DNA of 64,000 nt from Chloroflexota bacterium. GTDB taxonomy: Bacteria > Chloroflexota > Limnocylindria > Limnocylindrales > CSP1-4. Every line of letters begins with the position of its first letter. The first letter of the stretch is position 1. The stretch spans positions 62,001-126,000 of the forward strand of contig JACPOS010000009.1 of NCBI GenBank assembly GCA_016191395.1, written 5' to 3'. This document shows positions 42,080 through 51,431 of the stretch, piece by piece. Both the position numbers and the translations under genes were made by a program. A model generated the notes under the pieces. It had not been told where the DNA came from. It saw only the letters and a program-made list of their open reading frames with translations, and searched no databases.

Positions 42080-43224
42080 CCGAGGAGGCGACGGTGGTCG
42101 CCGATCGGCTTGCGCGGACCCAGGCGGCACTCCGGTCGACCGGGGCGGTCGCGCTGCTGGCGGGTGTCGGCGCGGACCTTCGCTACCTGACCGGCTACTC
42201 GGCGCATGCCCTCGAGCGGCTGACCCTGCTGGTCCTCCCCGCGACTGGTGCCGCGACGCTGGTGGTGCCGCGTCTCGAGGCCATGGCTGCGGAAGCCTGC
42301 CCCGCGGCTGTCGCGGGTCTCGTCGACCTCGTGGCGTGGGACGAGACCGACGATCCGTATGCGCTCGTGGCGGGTCGCCTCTCCGATGCCGGTGCATCTG
42401 GCGCCGCACGCCTGCTCGTGGATCCCGGGCTGCCGGCACGGCACCTGCTGGCGCTCGAGCGCGTGCTGCCGGGGCGGGCCTTCGGCCTGGCGACGGACGC
42501 CACCCGCGCGCTGCGCATCGTGAAGGACGCCGGTGAGATCGAGCTGCTCCGACGGGCCGCCCGTGCCGCGGATCGGGTCGTCGCGCAGATCGCTGCCGGC
42601 CGGCTCATCGGGCGCACGGAGGCGGACGTCAGCCGTGAGGTTCGCGAGCGTCTCGTGGCGGAGGGGCATGAGGCGGCCTCGTTCGCGATCGTGGGTTCCG
42701 GACCGAACTCGGCGTCGCCGCACCACGACCCGGGTGCTCGCGTGATCCGGCCGGGCGACCCGATCGTCCTGGACATCGGCGGCACGCTCTCCGGCTACGG
42801 GTCGGACATCACCCGGATGCTCTGGGTCACGGGCGGGGATCCGTCCCGCGGGCCAAGCGAGGAGTTCCTGGCCGTGTTCGACCTGGTCCGCCGGGCAAAC
42901 GAGGCGGCGACGGCGGCGGTCAGGGCCGGCGTTGGGTGCGCTGCGCTCGACGAGGTGGCGCGGGAAATCATCCGCGCCGGCGGTCACGGCGATGCGTTCA
43001 TCCACCGGCTGGGGCACGGGATCGGGCTCGACGCCCACGAGGAGCCGTACCTCGTGGCCGGGAGCGCCGAGGTCCTCGAGCCGGGTCACGCCTTCAGCAT
43101 CGAGCCCGGGATCTATCTCGCCGGTCGATTCGGTGTGCGCCTCGAGGACATCGTCGTCTGTGCCGCCGACGGTCCGGACGTCCTCAACCGCGCGCCGCAC
43201 GACCTCATGGTGGTGGACGGCTAA
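42064..43224 (+). CDS. M24B-family Xaa-Pro aminopeptidase/dipeptidase
   Basis: 386 residues: a creatinase-like N-terminal domain (about 10-145) and a pita-bread catalytic domain with the five metal ligands in [40 protein letters not shown] and VRLEDIVV. It removes an N-terminal residue before proline or splits Xaa-Pro dipeptides. Last gene of the CBS-kor unit by overlap, although its function looks unrelated. ATG at 42064. Confidence 0.93.
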   Translation: MARPVTEEATVVADRLARTQAALRSTGAVALLAGVGADLRYLTGYSAHALERLTLLVLPATGAATLVVPRLEAMAAEACPAAVAGLVDLVAWDETDDPYALVAGRLSDAGASGAARLLVDPGLPARHLLALERVLPGRAFGLATDATRALRIVKDAGEIELLRRAARAADRVVAQIAAGRLIGRTEADVSREVRERLVAEGHEAASFAIVGSGPNSASPHHDPGARVIRPGDPIVLDIGGTLSGYGSDITRMLWVTGGDPSRGPSEEFLAVFDLVRRANEAATAAVRAGVGCAALDEVAREIIRAGGHGDAFIHRLGHGIGLDAHEEPYLVAGSAEVLEPGHAFSIEPGIYLAGRFGVRLEDIVVCAADGPDVLNRAPHDLMVVDG

Positions 43225-43460
43225 GCCTTCGGCGACGCGGGGTATCATCCCGCCACGGGCACCTGCCCTCGCGAAATCCTCTCGTTAGGCCCGCACATGA
43301 GCACGATCTTCCAGCGGCGCCTCGGCGCCGCCGCATTCGGCCGATGAGCCGACGCTGTCATCACGGCTCGCCCAGGCACGTCCCGCTGGGCCGCGTCCCG
43401 CGTCGCCCTTCGACGGCAACGCCGGAGCGCCACTCCGCGTCGGCGTTCACAGGAGAGCCG
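43225..43460. other. Gap with small inverted repeat before the unknown gene
   Basis: Contains GGGTATCATCCC near 43241-43252, resembling a -10 region, and a perfect inverted repeat GCGGCGCC-TC-GGCGCCGC at 43314-43331. The repeat lies within a 16-codon frame at 43297-43347 (MSTIFQRRLGAAAFGR) that is not supported by a ribosome site. Possibly a leader of the gene at 43461. Confidence 0.4.
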
Positions 43461-43985
43461 ATGGCTTCGGCGTCGATCGCCCAGCCCGACGTCGAACCCG
43501 TCGAGCTCACGGAGGGCCTCGAGGGGGCCGAGCAGGAGGCCATCGAAGCGGAAGTCGCCGAGCCCGAGGTCGTCGCGCCGCCCGTGTGGCATCCGGCGGC
43601 GGCGCCCGCTGCTCCTCGAGCGCCCGAGCCGAGACCGCCCTTCCGCCCCGCACCCGCGATGGACTCACCCAGGATCCACGCCGAGGGCGAGGATGCGGCC
43701 GCCGAACGGACCGCCACCGCACCGCAGCTCCGACGGTTCATCAAGAGTCGCGCCTACGTGCCCATGCACGAGCTGCGTCGGCGCTTCGCGATCAACGGCG
43801 GGGACGACGAGGTCACCCAGGTGGATCTGGAGCGCAAGCGCATCTTCGTCGGCCTGCCGGAGCGGGAGGGCCGCCTCCTCGGCGAGCTCCTCCGGGCAGG
43901 CGACATTGGCTACGAGCTCTCGCTGGACCCCATCAGCCCGATCGTGGTCGGCGTCTACCCGATGCGCCCGGTGACGCGCGTCTGA
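43461..43985 (+). CDS. Protein of unknown function with acidic/proline-rich N-terminus
   Basis: 174 residues, ATG preceded by AGGAG. Residues 1-75 are low-complexity, first acidic (EGLEGAEQEAIEAEVAEPEV), then Pro/Ala-rich. Residues 90-174 form a compact domain (RRFIKSRAYVPMHELRRRFA, EVTQVDLERKRIFVGLPERE, GELLRAGDIGYELSLDPISP, IVVGVYPMRP) of alternating helices and strands. No family recognised. Similar layout (disordered tail plus small domain) is common in nucleic-acid-associated adaptors, but this is only a possibility. Confidence 0.7.
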   Translation: MASASIAQPDVEPVELTEGLEGAEQEAIEAEVAEPEVVAPPVWHPAAAPAAPRAPEPRPPFRPAPAMDSPRIHAEGEDAAAERTATAPQLRRFIKSRAYVPMHELRRRFAINGGDDEVTQVDLERKRIFVGLPEREGRLLGELLRAGDIGYELSLDPISPIVVGVYPMRPVTRV

Positions 43986-44172
43986 GCGCTCGCGCGGCGG
44001 AAGTCGGTGCGATCGAGCAACACACGTGGCGCGCAGAGGGTCCGCAACCTTGACCACGACCTGTCAAACCTGCGACCCTCCGGTTTCGAACTTTCGTCCA
44101 TACTGCGTCGCACACAGGTACTAGCAGCATCCACAGCACTGTCGGGCCAGGCCCGATCGGAGGAACCCCCGA

Positions 44173-45108
44173 GTGATCCGCAAGCGTCTCGGCCAGCTGG
44201 CCACCGCCGTTACCACCGCAGCCCTGCTCGGAGCCCTCGTGGTTGCCGCGCCGGTCAGTGCTCAAACTCCCGGCTGGACCATCCTCAACCTGCAGAAGCT
44301 TCCGCCTGTGGTCGCCGATGGCGGGGTTGCTGGATACTCCTTCACGATCAAGAACGGCGGCAAGTCGAATATCTCGGCGCTGTACCTGACCGACACGTAC
44401 GTCGGCGTTCCCGTCTACTTGTCGAATAGCCGAGGCACCACCTGCCAGCTGAGCCCGGATCTGCGGTGCGCGTTCGGCGCGCTGAACGCTGGCGCAACGA
44501 TCGATGTGGTCATCGCCTACACGGTTGGCACCACGGACTTCTCGGACACCTTCAAGCTCGACTCGACCGGTGACCCGGCCGGCGGCAACAACAGCCACGG
44601 CGACAGCTTCCTGAAGAGCGTGACGACCACCGTCTCGACCAACCCGAACTTCGACGGTGGGTTCACGACGTCCAGTTCCCAGGTGCTCTCGACGAACCAG
44701 ACGCTCGGCAATGGCAACAAGCAGTCAACGAGCCTCGTCTCGCCCGCGTCCCTCATCCCGGCCACGATCGAGGACGGGATCACCACCGGCGTCCCGTGCT
44801 CCATCTCGCAGTGCACGCACCTGATCGGTGAGTGGTCCAACCTGAGCGTAAACGGTGGCGCGACCTACGGGATCGCGTTCAAGGTCACGATCATGGTCTG
44901 GGGCGGTGCGGTGCCCGGCGGTGTCACGGCGGCGGACATCTTCGTCCTCCACACCCGCGACAACGGCACCACGTACCCGATCACCACGGCCTGCAACTCG
45001 GCGACCGCGCCGACGAACGCCGAGTGCATCACGGTCACCAAGGTTGGCAACAACTTCAAGATCGTGGCTTGGCTGTTCTCGAACGGGAACCTGCGGGGCG
45101 GGTACTAA
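44173..45108 (+). CDS. Secreted protein, DUF11-like surface domain
   Basis: A 311-residue protein from GTG with GGAGG upstream and a signal peptide (LATAVTTAALLGALVVAAPV SA-type cleavage). The mature part is rich in Thr, Asn, Ser and Gly, with repeated beta-strand patterns (VAGYSFTIKNGGKSNISALY, GATIDVVIAYTVGTTDFSDT) resembling DUF11 or CARDB-like beta-sandwiches, and two Cys pairs. No anchor or sorting motif is seen at the C-terminus (GNLRGGY). Likely released or loosely surface-bound; function unknown. The codon use is richer in A and T at Asn/Thr than its neighbours. Confidence 0.75.
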   Translation: MIRKRLGQLATAVTTAALLGALVVAAPVSAQTPGWTILNLQKLPPVVADGGVAGYSFTIKNGGKSNISALYLTDTYVGVPVYLSNSRGTTCQLSPDLRCAFGALNAGATIDVVIAYTVGTTDFSDTFKLDSTGDPAGGNNSHGDSFLKSVTTTVSTNPNFDGGFTTSSSQVLSTNQTLGNGNKQSTSLVSPASLIPATIEDGITTGVPCSISQCTHLIGEWSNLSVNGGATYGIAFKVTIMVWGGAVPGGVTAADIFVLHTRDNGTTYPITTACNSATAPTNAECITVTKVGNNFKIVAWLFSNGNLRGGY

Positions 45109-48100
45109 CCGGCGGCAATATGCGACGGCGCGATCCTTCGCGCCGTCGCACGATCTCCCTTCGCATCCAGAAGCGCGAGCGCGTCCGAGAGGGCCGCTCG
45201 CGCTTCTTTGCTCCAGCCCGCACGTGAGCGAACGAACGCGAGCGCGATGAGCGCGTCGGCGTGGAGGCCCACCTCTTCGGTCATTGCCGCCGCTGCGACG
45301 CCCGCCTCGGCAAGCTCGATCGCGGCCGTGATATCGCCGATCACCGCCTGGACACGTGCGGCAGTCGCGCGCCACAGCACCTGCGAGACCACGTCGTCCT
45401 CGTCTGCCAGCGACCTGGCGATCGCCGAGAAGCGGTCGGCGTCCTCGAGCTCACCCAACTCCCAATGGGCCTCGCCGAGCATCGCCGCAACGGTCGAGCG
45501 CAGATACACCTCGCCGAGCGCCTCGAGCGCGTCGTAGTCCCGCCGGAGCTCGCGCACCGCGGCGGCTGCGTCGCCGGCAAGGAGCTCAACGGCACCGGAA
45601 TCGATGGAGGTGGAGCTCGCGTCGATCCCCGAGCCGAGCTCGTTGAGGATCTCTTGGGCGCGGCGGTAGCTGGTCCGTGCCTCGTCGAATGACTCGTCCA
45701 TTGCCTGCAGCTGCGCGAGGGCGCCGAGCAGGATTGCCTCGGTCTTTCGATCACCGGTGACGCCGGCGAGCATCTCGCGCAGCTGCGCCAGCGCCTCATC
45801 GACCGGAGCCGGTCCGTGGACCAGGATGTTGGCGATCGGCGCGACGCTCCGCGAGACGAGGCGCTCGTCGTTCGCCTTCCGCGCGTGGTCGACGATCCGG
45901 ACGGATGCCGTGGTCGCGTCGGTGAAGTGCCCGAGCATCACGTGGCTGTACATCTCCAGCCGTGCGGCTCTGGCCAGCCCGGCATCGTCGCCCGCCTGCT
46001 CCAGAACGGGTGTCGCTGCCGCAACGGCCTCGAGCGACCGGTTCGCGACCCCGGCGCCGCCCACGAACATTGCCCGACCCGCCTCGAGGAGGTCGACGCG
46101 CGCCTGCAGCCGAATGTCGCCGATCCCGGTCGCGGCGGCCCGGGCGTCGTCGAGCACCTGCTTGCAGTCGTCGAACGCACCCTGCTGGAGGAATGCGTCG
46201 GCGAGATCGACCAGCAGCTCGATCCTCACGGGCGACGTGTCGGGCAGCAGCGCGGCGGACCGTCGAAGCAGCCCGGTGGCCGCCGGCAGGTCGCCGCGGG
46301 TCAGCGCGCGGCGCCCGGCCGAGGAGAGCTTCTCCGCCGCTCGCTGGCCCACCTCCTGCGCCTCGGCGTCCATGACCCCGAGGCTCGTCCGGTACTGGTA
46401 GGCCTGCTCCAGGTGGAAGCCCAGGATCTCCTCGAACTCCAGCTCGCGACCGCGCTCGCGGTTCACGCGCTCTGCCCAGGTCACGAAGCGCTCGTGGAGC
46501 GCAGCCCGAGCCCGCTTGAGCAGGCTCCCGTAGGCGGTGTCGCGGATGATCTGGTGGCCGAAGCGATAGATCGTCTCGTCCTCCGGCAGGCGCCGGACGA
46601 ACTGCTTGGTGACGAGGCCGTTGAGGTCGTCGGCGAGCCGCGGCCGAACCGGCTCGTCCACGAGCTCCGACACCGCCTCCATCGGGAACGACAGGCCGAT
46701 GACCGACGCCGGATCGACGACCGCGCGCTCCTCTGCCTGCAGGGCATCGAGGCGCGACGCCACGAGCGCCTGCACGGTGGGCGGGATCTGCAGCTTGTCC
46801 GAGCCCTCCCGGGCGACCCAGCCCTCCATCCCGCGCTGGATGGCGCCGGTCTCCACGAGCATGGAGACCATCTGCTCCACGTACAGCGGGTTGCCTTCCG
46901 CGGCCTGCGCGATCCGGCGCCGAACGCTCTCGTCCAGCGCACCGAGCAGCTCCTCGACGATCTTCCCGGCGTCCGCCTCGCTCAGCGGCTCCAGCTTGAT
47001 CAGCAGGCCTTCGTGGCCCTCGGACCACTCGGCGTGTCGCTCGGCGATCTCGTGGCGGGCCGAGCCGAGCACGAGGAGCGACGAGTCCTGCATCGACTCC
47101 AGCAGGTAGTCCAGGAAGTCGAGGAACGTGGCCTCCGCCCAGTGGAGGTCATCGACGAGCATCACCACTGGCCGCTCGGAGGCGAGCACCTCCAGGAACC
47201 GGCGCCCACCCCACATCAGCTCGGCGACCGGGAACTGGGCGGCGCTCAGGTTCATGGCCGCGGCGACGCGCTCCACGATCGCCTCCCGCTCGTGCGCGAG
47301 CGGCGACTTCCCGACGAGCAGGTCGATGCGCCGGACGGCGATGCGCGGGTTGTCCTCGGCAGTGATCCCGGCCGCCTCGCGGACCACCTCGCCGAGCGGC
47401 CAGAACGTGATGCCCTCGCCGTACGGCAGGCATCGGCCGCGCACGAGCCGGGCCTGCTCCGCCGCCCGGCTCGCGAACTCCCGGATCAGCCTGGACTTGC
47501 CGACGCCGGCGTCGCCGACGACGGTGATGAGCTGCGCATGGTGGTCGCCGATGGCGGAGCTGAGGGCGCCGGAGAGCCGCCCCATCTCCTCCTCGCGACC
47601 CACGAACGGCGTCCCGGCTGTCTGGTCCTGGGGCGGCGCCGTGGAGGCCACGGTCACGAGCCGATACGCCGGGACGGGCTCCGCCTTGCCCTTGAGGTTG
47701 AGCGGCGCCATGAACTCGACTTCGATCTTGTCGCGGGCCAGGCGATAGGTCAGGTCACCGAGGACCACCTCGCCGCTGCCCGCCGCCTGCTCCAGGCGAG
47801 CGGCCGTGTTCACCGCGTCGCCGGTCACCATCCGCTGGGCCGTCGCAGCATCCCCGGCGATGACCTCGCCGCTGTTGACCCCGATGTGGTTGCTGAGCTC
47901 GATGCCGTTGTCCGCGCGGAAGGTCGGGTTCAGGCCATCGAGTGCCGTCTGCATGTCCGCCGCCGCGCGGATCGCGCGAACGGCGTCATCCTCGTGCCGG
48001 ACCGGCAGGCCGAAGACGGCCATGACGGCGTCACCAATGAACTTCTCCACCGTGCCGCCGTGGCGCTCCAGCGCGATGCGCATGCCGTCGAAGTAGGCGG

Positions 48101-48992
48101 ACATCACGTCCCGCATCGTCTCGGGACCGGGTGCCTCGCCGCTCAGGGAATGGACCTTGGGCATCGCGAACACGATCGTCACCGTGCGCCGGCTCTCGCG
48201 CGCGACGACCGTCGAGAGCGACGCGCCGCAGGTGTTGCAGTAGCGCATGGAATCCGGTGACTGGTCGCCGCAGCTGGGGCAGATGCGCATGCCCGGCTGC
48301 GCGTCGGGGACGACGGCCTCCGCCTCGCCGCTGCGCTCCCGGACGGAGACGAGCCGGAACGCGTTGAACAGCTCGTCGGAGCCCTTGGGGCTGACGGGCG
48401 GGTGGGCCTCGAACTCGGCCGCCTCGCCGACCAGGTCGCGCGTCGATTCGTGGACGAGGACCTCCATGGGCGGCGAGTTCTGCTCCATCACCGTGGAGGT
48501 GTCCACCGGCGGGCCCAGGAGCACGTGCTGGCCGCTCTCCGCCGCGCCGAACGTGACCTCGCCGGTCGCGACGCCGGTGCGCACGACGAGGCGCACGCCG
48601 TAGCCCGCGTCGAGCTCGTCGTTCAGGGTGGACAGCGCCCGCTGCGATTCGGCGGCGGCCTCCAGGGCGCGCAGCGGATCGTCGTCGTGCCGGAACGGCA
48701 GGCCGAACACCGCCACGATGGCGTCGCCGATGATCTTCTCGATCGTCCCGCCGTGGGATTCGAACACGGCGCGCATGACGTCGAAGTAGCGGTTCAGGAC
48801 CTCGCGCAGCGCCTCCGGGTCGAGCCGCTCACCGAGTGCCGTGGAGCCCTTGAGGTCGGAGGTGACGAGGGTGATGACGCGGCGAACCTCGCCCGCCGCC
48901 TCGTCCTGGACGAGCGCCGCGCCGCACATGCCGCACAGGCGGGCGTCGGCCGGATTCGTCTCGCCGCACGTCCGGCACGCCACCCCATCCAC
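45105..48992 (-). CDS. Double zinc-ribbon, double cyclase, ATPase and TPR regulator
   Basis: A 1295-residue protein. Order: zinc ribbon 1 (Cys6/9/20/23), cyclase domain 1 (about 36-218), zinc ribbon 2 (Cys238/241/252/255), cyclase domain 2 (about 268-450), AAA-type ATPase (Walker A GDAGVGKS at 493-500; later LVDDLHWAE), then helical repeats. Domain 1 keeps both metal Asp (46, 90) but has Asp164 and Val168 where Asn and Arg are expected. Domain 2 lacks the first metal Asp (Met277) but keeps Asn395 and Arg399 (GDAVNTAARL). The two could form one composite catalytic site. It overlaps the convergent secreted-protein gene by 4 bp. Confidence 0.9.
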   Translation of the reverse strand: MDGVACRTCGETNPADARLCGMCGAALVQDEAAGEVRRVITLVTSDLKGSTALGERLDPEALREVLNRYFDVMRAVFESHGGTIEKIIGDAIVAVFGLPFRHDDDPLRALEAAAESQRALSTLNDELDAGYGVRLVVRTGVATGEVTFGAAESGQHVLLGPPVDTSTVMEQNSPPMEVLVHESTRDLVGEAAEFEAHPPVSPKGSDELFNAFRLVSVRERSGEAEAVVPDAQPGMRICPSCGDQSPDSMRYCNTCGASLSTVVARESRRTVTIVFAMPKVHSLSGEAPGPETMRDVMSAYFDGMRIALERHGGTVEKFIGDAVMAVFGLPVRHEDDAVRAIRAAADMQTALDGLNPTFRADNGIELSNHIGVNSGEVIAGDAATAQRMVTGDAVNTAARLEQAAGSGEVVLGDLTYRLARDKIEVEFMAPLNLKGKAEPVPAYRLVTVASTAPPQDQTAGTPFVGREEEMGRLSGALSSAIGDHHAQLITVVGDAGVGKSRLIREFASRAAEQARLVRGRCLPYGEGITFWPLGEVVREAAGITAEDNPRIAVRRIDLLVGKSPLAHEREAIVERVAAAMNLSAAQFPVAELMWGGRRFLEVLASERPVVMLVDDLHWAEATFLDFLDYLLESMQDSSLLVLGSARHEIAERHAEWSEGHEGLLIKLEPLSEADAGKIVEELLGALDESVRRRIAQAAEGNPLYVEQMVSMLVETGAIQRGMEGWVAREGSDKLQIPPTVQALVASRLDALQAEERAVVDPASVIGLSFPMEAVSELVDEPVRPRLADDLNGLVTKQFVRRLPEDETIYRFGHQIIRDTAYGSLLKRARAALHERFVTWAERVNRERGRELEFEEILGFHLEQAYQYRTSLGVMDAEAQEVGQRAAEKLSSAGRRALTRGDLPAATGLLRRSAALLPDTSPVRIELLVDLADAFLQQGAFDDCKQVLDDARAAATGIGDIRLQARVDLLEAGRAMFVGGAGVANRSLEAVAAATPVLEQAGDDAGLARAARLEMYSHVMLGHFTDATTASVRIVDHARKANDERLVSRSVAPIANILVHGPAPVDEALAQLREMLAGVTGDRKTEAILLGALAQLQAMDESFDEARTSYRRAQEILNELGSGIDASSTSIDSGAVELLAGDAAAAVRELRRDYDALEALGEVYLRSTVAAMLGEAHWELGELEDADRFSAIARSLADEDDVVSQVLWRATAARVQAVIGDITAAIELAEAGVAAAAMTEEVGLHADALIALAFVRSRAGWSKEARAALSDALALLDAKGDRATARRIAPSHIAAG
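45121..45150 (+). terminator. 12-bp GC hairpin overlapping the 3' end of the cyclase gene
   Basis: TGCGACGGCGCG (45121-45132) pairs perfectly with CGCGCCGTCGCA (45139-45150), loop of six. It starts 12 bp after the stop of the plus-strand secreted protein gene but lies inside the last codons of the minus-strand gene ending at 45105. There is no T tract. Confidence 0.6.
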
Positions 48993-49034
48993 GGGCTCAG
49001 TCTAGCCGGGGGTGCCGGCCGATCAGGCCGAGAC

Positions 49035-50819
49035 TCAGGCCTTGGCTCCGACGGCACCCTTCGGCCGGCGGCGCCGCAGGTCGCGCAGGTCGCCCTGGTC
49101 GGGCCGGGCAAGGCGGACGAGGTCGGTACTGTTCGTCCGGCCGAGCCGCTCGGTGAGCTTCTCGTTGATGAGGGTGCTGAGCTCCGGCAGCTCCATGAGC
49201 GACTTGAGCGTCGAGCTCGGGACCTCGAGCACGTCCGTCGTCTCGTCGGCGACGACGTTCGCGGTCCGGGCGCTGCCCGTCAGCGCCGCGATCTCGCCGA
49301 AGAAGTCGCCGGGACCCATCGACGAGAGGGCGCGATAGCCGTCCTGGTCGGGCACGCCCGCAACGGCCTTGCCCGCGAGCACGAAGTACGCCCGATCGCC
49401 TGGATCGCCGACCTTCAGGATTGCCTCGCCGGGCTCCGCCCGCGCGACGGTCAGGTCCTTCAGGAACCCTGCCCGGCGGTTCAGGACGATGGCCCCGATC
49501 TCGGGCATCACGGACATCAGCTTGTCGAAGTCGAGCATCGTCGCCGGACGGCCGGCGCCGATGCGGTTCGCCGACGGCGCGGTCGCCAGCAGGCGGAGCG
49601 TGCGCCGCCATTCAGCGCCGCGGCGCCCGATGCCCGGCAGCAGCTGGCCGAGGACGCCTGCCCCGACGAGGATCAGCGAGGCGATGACGATCAGGTCCCG
49701 GACCGGGTAGATGTCGGCGAGCGCCGCGCCACCCATGCCCACGAGGAACACGACGTCGCGGGCGACGTAGAACGCCGAAAACACGCGGCCGCGCATCTCC
49801 CGTGGGATGTTCTTCTGCAGCAGGAGCCGTCGCCCGAGGCCCATCGGCGAGTTCAGGAAGCCCGTGACGGTGACCAGGACGATCGCGACCTCGATGTTCG
49901 GCGAGAGGCCGTAGAGGATCCCGAACACGCCCATCAGGAACGTCCCGGCGACCATCCACGTTCCCTCCGCGAGCCGGTCGCCGTACCGCGCCATGACCAG
50001 GCTGCCGACCACGAACCCGACCGAGGTCACGCCCTCCTGGAGGCCGTATTCGAACTCGGTCGCCCCGAGGACGCGGATGGCCATCGGCAGGAGCAGCACG
50101 TTCCACAGCCCGAACGACAGCATGATCGGCAGGTTGATGAGGAACAGGGAGCGGAGGAGCGGCGTGCGCGCGATGTACTTGCCGCCGCTCGTGAGGTTCT
50201 CGATGACCACGCCGATGGTCGTCGACTCCTCCTGGGGCGGCGCCTTCGGCACGCGGACGAGCAGGACGAGCACGAACGAGAAGGCGAACGTGACGGCGTC
50301 GATGAAGAACGGCAGGTGGATGTCGATGCCCGCCAGGAGGCCCGCGAGCGCGAAGCCGACGGCGGTCGACCCGAACGAGCTGATCGACAGGAACGAGTTC
50401 GCCTGGGTGAGTTCCTCCTCGGACGCGATCTCGGGGAGGATGCTCTCCCACGCGGGATCGAAGAACTGGCGCACGGTCGCCGAGAGGAAGAGGAGGCCGT
50501 ACATCGCGAGCATCCCGGTGCTGTTGCCCAGCGTGATGAACCCGATCGGGATCATCAGCACGATCAGGCCGCGCAGCAGGTCGGAGGCCAGGAGGATGTT
50601 CTTGCGGTTGAAGCGGTCGACGAAGACGCCCGCGAAGAGCCCGACGAACAGCGTGGGCAGCGCCGTCACCATGAGCACGAGGCCGACGTTCAGCGCCGAG
50701 TCCGTCAGCTTGAAGACGAGGATGCCCGCGGCAAGGTCGGTCAGCGCGCTGCCGATCGTCGACACGAGCTGCGCCGACCACATGAGCGAGAAGTCGCGCT
50801 TGCGGAAGATCTGGAACAT
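49035..50819 (-). CDS. MFS transporter fused to a C-terminal cyclic-nucleotide-binding domain
   Basis: 594 residues. Residues 1-410 are an MFS_3-type major facilitator of 12 helices (FSLMWSAQLVSTIGSALTDL, VFVDRFNRKNILLASDLLRG). Residues about 440-560 form a cNMP-binding domain (AILKVGDPGDRAYFVLAGKA, PGDFFGEIAALTGSARTANV) with Gly-Glu and Arg of the phosphate cassette preserved. A basic tail follows. Transport would thus be gated by a cyclic nucleotide; the substrate is unknown. It starts 42 bp after the cyclase gene on the same strand, that is, upstream of it in the same orientation, so the two are probably co-regulated. Confidence 0.9.
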   Translation of the reverse strand: MFQIFRKRDFSLMWSAQLVSTIGSALTDLAAGILVFKLTDSALNVGLVLMVTALPTLFVGLFAGVFVDRFNRKNILLASDLLRGLIVLMIPIGFITLGNSTGMLAMYGLLFLSATVRQFFDPAWESILPEIASEEELTQANSFLSISSFGSTAVGFALAGLLAGIDIHLPFFIDAVTFAFSFVLVLLVRVPKAPPQEESTTIGVVIENLTSGGKYIARTPLLRSLFLINLPIMLSFGLWNVLLLPMAIRVLGATEFEYGLQEGVTSVGFVVGSLVMARYGDRLAEGTWMVAGTFLMGVFGILYGLSPNIEVAIVLVTVTGFLNSPMGLGRRLLLQKNIPREMRGRVFSAFYVARDVVFLVGMGGAALADIYPVRDLIVIASLILVGAGVLGQLLPGIGRRGAEWRRTLRLLATAPSANRIGAGRPATMLDFDKLMSVMPEIGAIVLNRRAGFLKDLTVARAEPGEAILKVGDPGDRAYFVLAGKAVAGVPDQDGYRALSSMGPGDFFGEIAALTGSARTANVVADETTDVLEVPSSTLKSLMELPELSTLINEKLTERLGRTNSTDLVRLARPDQGDLRDLRRRRPKGAVGAKA

Positions 50820-50852
50820 CCGAGCGAGTCTACCGGGGCCGGCAGGCGGGTT

Positions 50853-51431
50853 TCACGGCGATCCGCCTGCCGCGCGGACGTGAACGCCCTCGCGGGCGAG
50901 CAGCTCCCGCTTCAGGTCGAGGCCGGCCTGACGGCCGCCCCACCAGCCGCCGCCGTACCCGCCCAGCGACCCGTCGCCCGCGATGACCCGGTGGCAGGGG
51001 ATCACGAGCCCGATCGGATTGCGGCTCACCGCCCCGCCGACGGCGCGCGCCGCGCCCACGCGGCCGATCATCCGCGCCACCTCGCCATAGCTTGCGGTGG
51101 AACCGGGCGCGATGCCGCGGACGCCGCCAAGGACGAGCTGGTCCCAGACGGGGCGATCCGCGATATCGATAGCCAGGCCCTCGAACGCCAGGAGGTCGCC
51201 GGCCAGGAAGGCGCGCACGGCCTGGAGCGCGGCACGGAGGTGCGCGCCGGCCTTGGACTCGCGCGACGCGTCGTCCAGGTCCACGGGCGTCCAGCCGAAG
51301 CGGCGCTCCAGCCGCTCCGTGAATGCCTCGGGCGTCACGAGCTGATCCAGCGCCGTCAGGCCGCGACTCGTCGCGGCGAGCCGAATCGGTCCCCACGGCG
51401 CACCGATCGAGGCACTGACGATCCGCTCCAC
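50853..51431 (-). CDS. ogt: Methylated-DNA--protein-cysteine methyltransferase
   Basis: 192 residues from GTG. The C-terminal domain shows GIAPGSTASYGEVARMIGR, then GAVSRNPIGLVIPCHRVIAG, with the acceptor Cys in PCHRV, and GGYGGGWWGGRQAGLDLKRE. It takes alkyl groups from O6-alkylguanine in a one-time suicide reaction. The N-terminal part (AATSRGLTALDQLVTPEAFT) is the usual ribonuclease-like domain. A longer upstream frame is antisense to the thioesterase gene, from which this gene diverges with about 20 bp between starts. Confidence 0.9.
   Translation of the reverse strand: MERIVSASIGAPWGPIRLAATSRGLTALDQLVTPEAFTERLERRFGWTPVDLDDASRESKAGAHLRAALQAVRAFLAGDLLAFEGLAIDIADRPVWDQLVLGGVRGIAPGSTASYGEVARMIGRVGAARAVGGAVSRNPIGLVIPCHRVIAGDGSLGGYGGGWWGGRQAGLDLKRELLAREGVHVRAAGGSP

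Noticed and set aside
43297..43347. 16-codon frame before the unknown gene
   Set aside because: No ribosome site; could be chance in a GC-rich gap.
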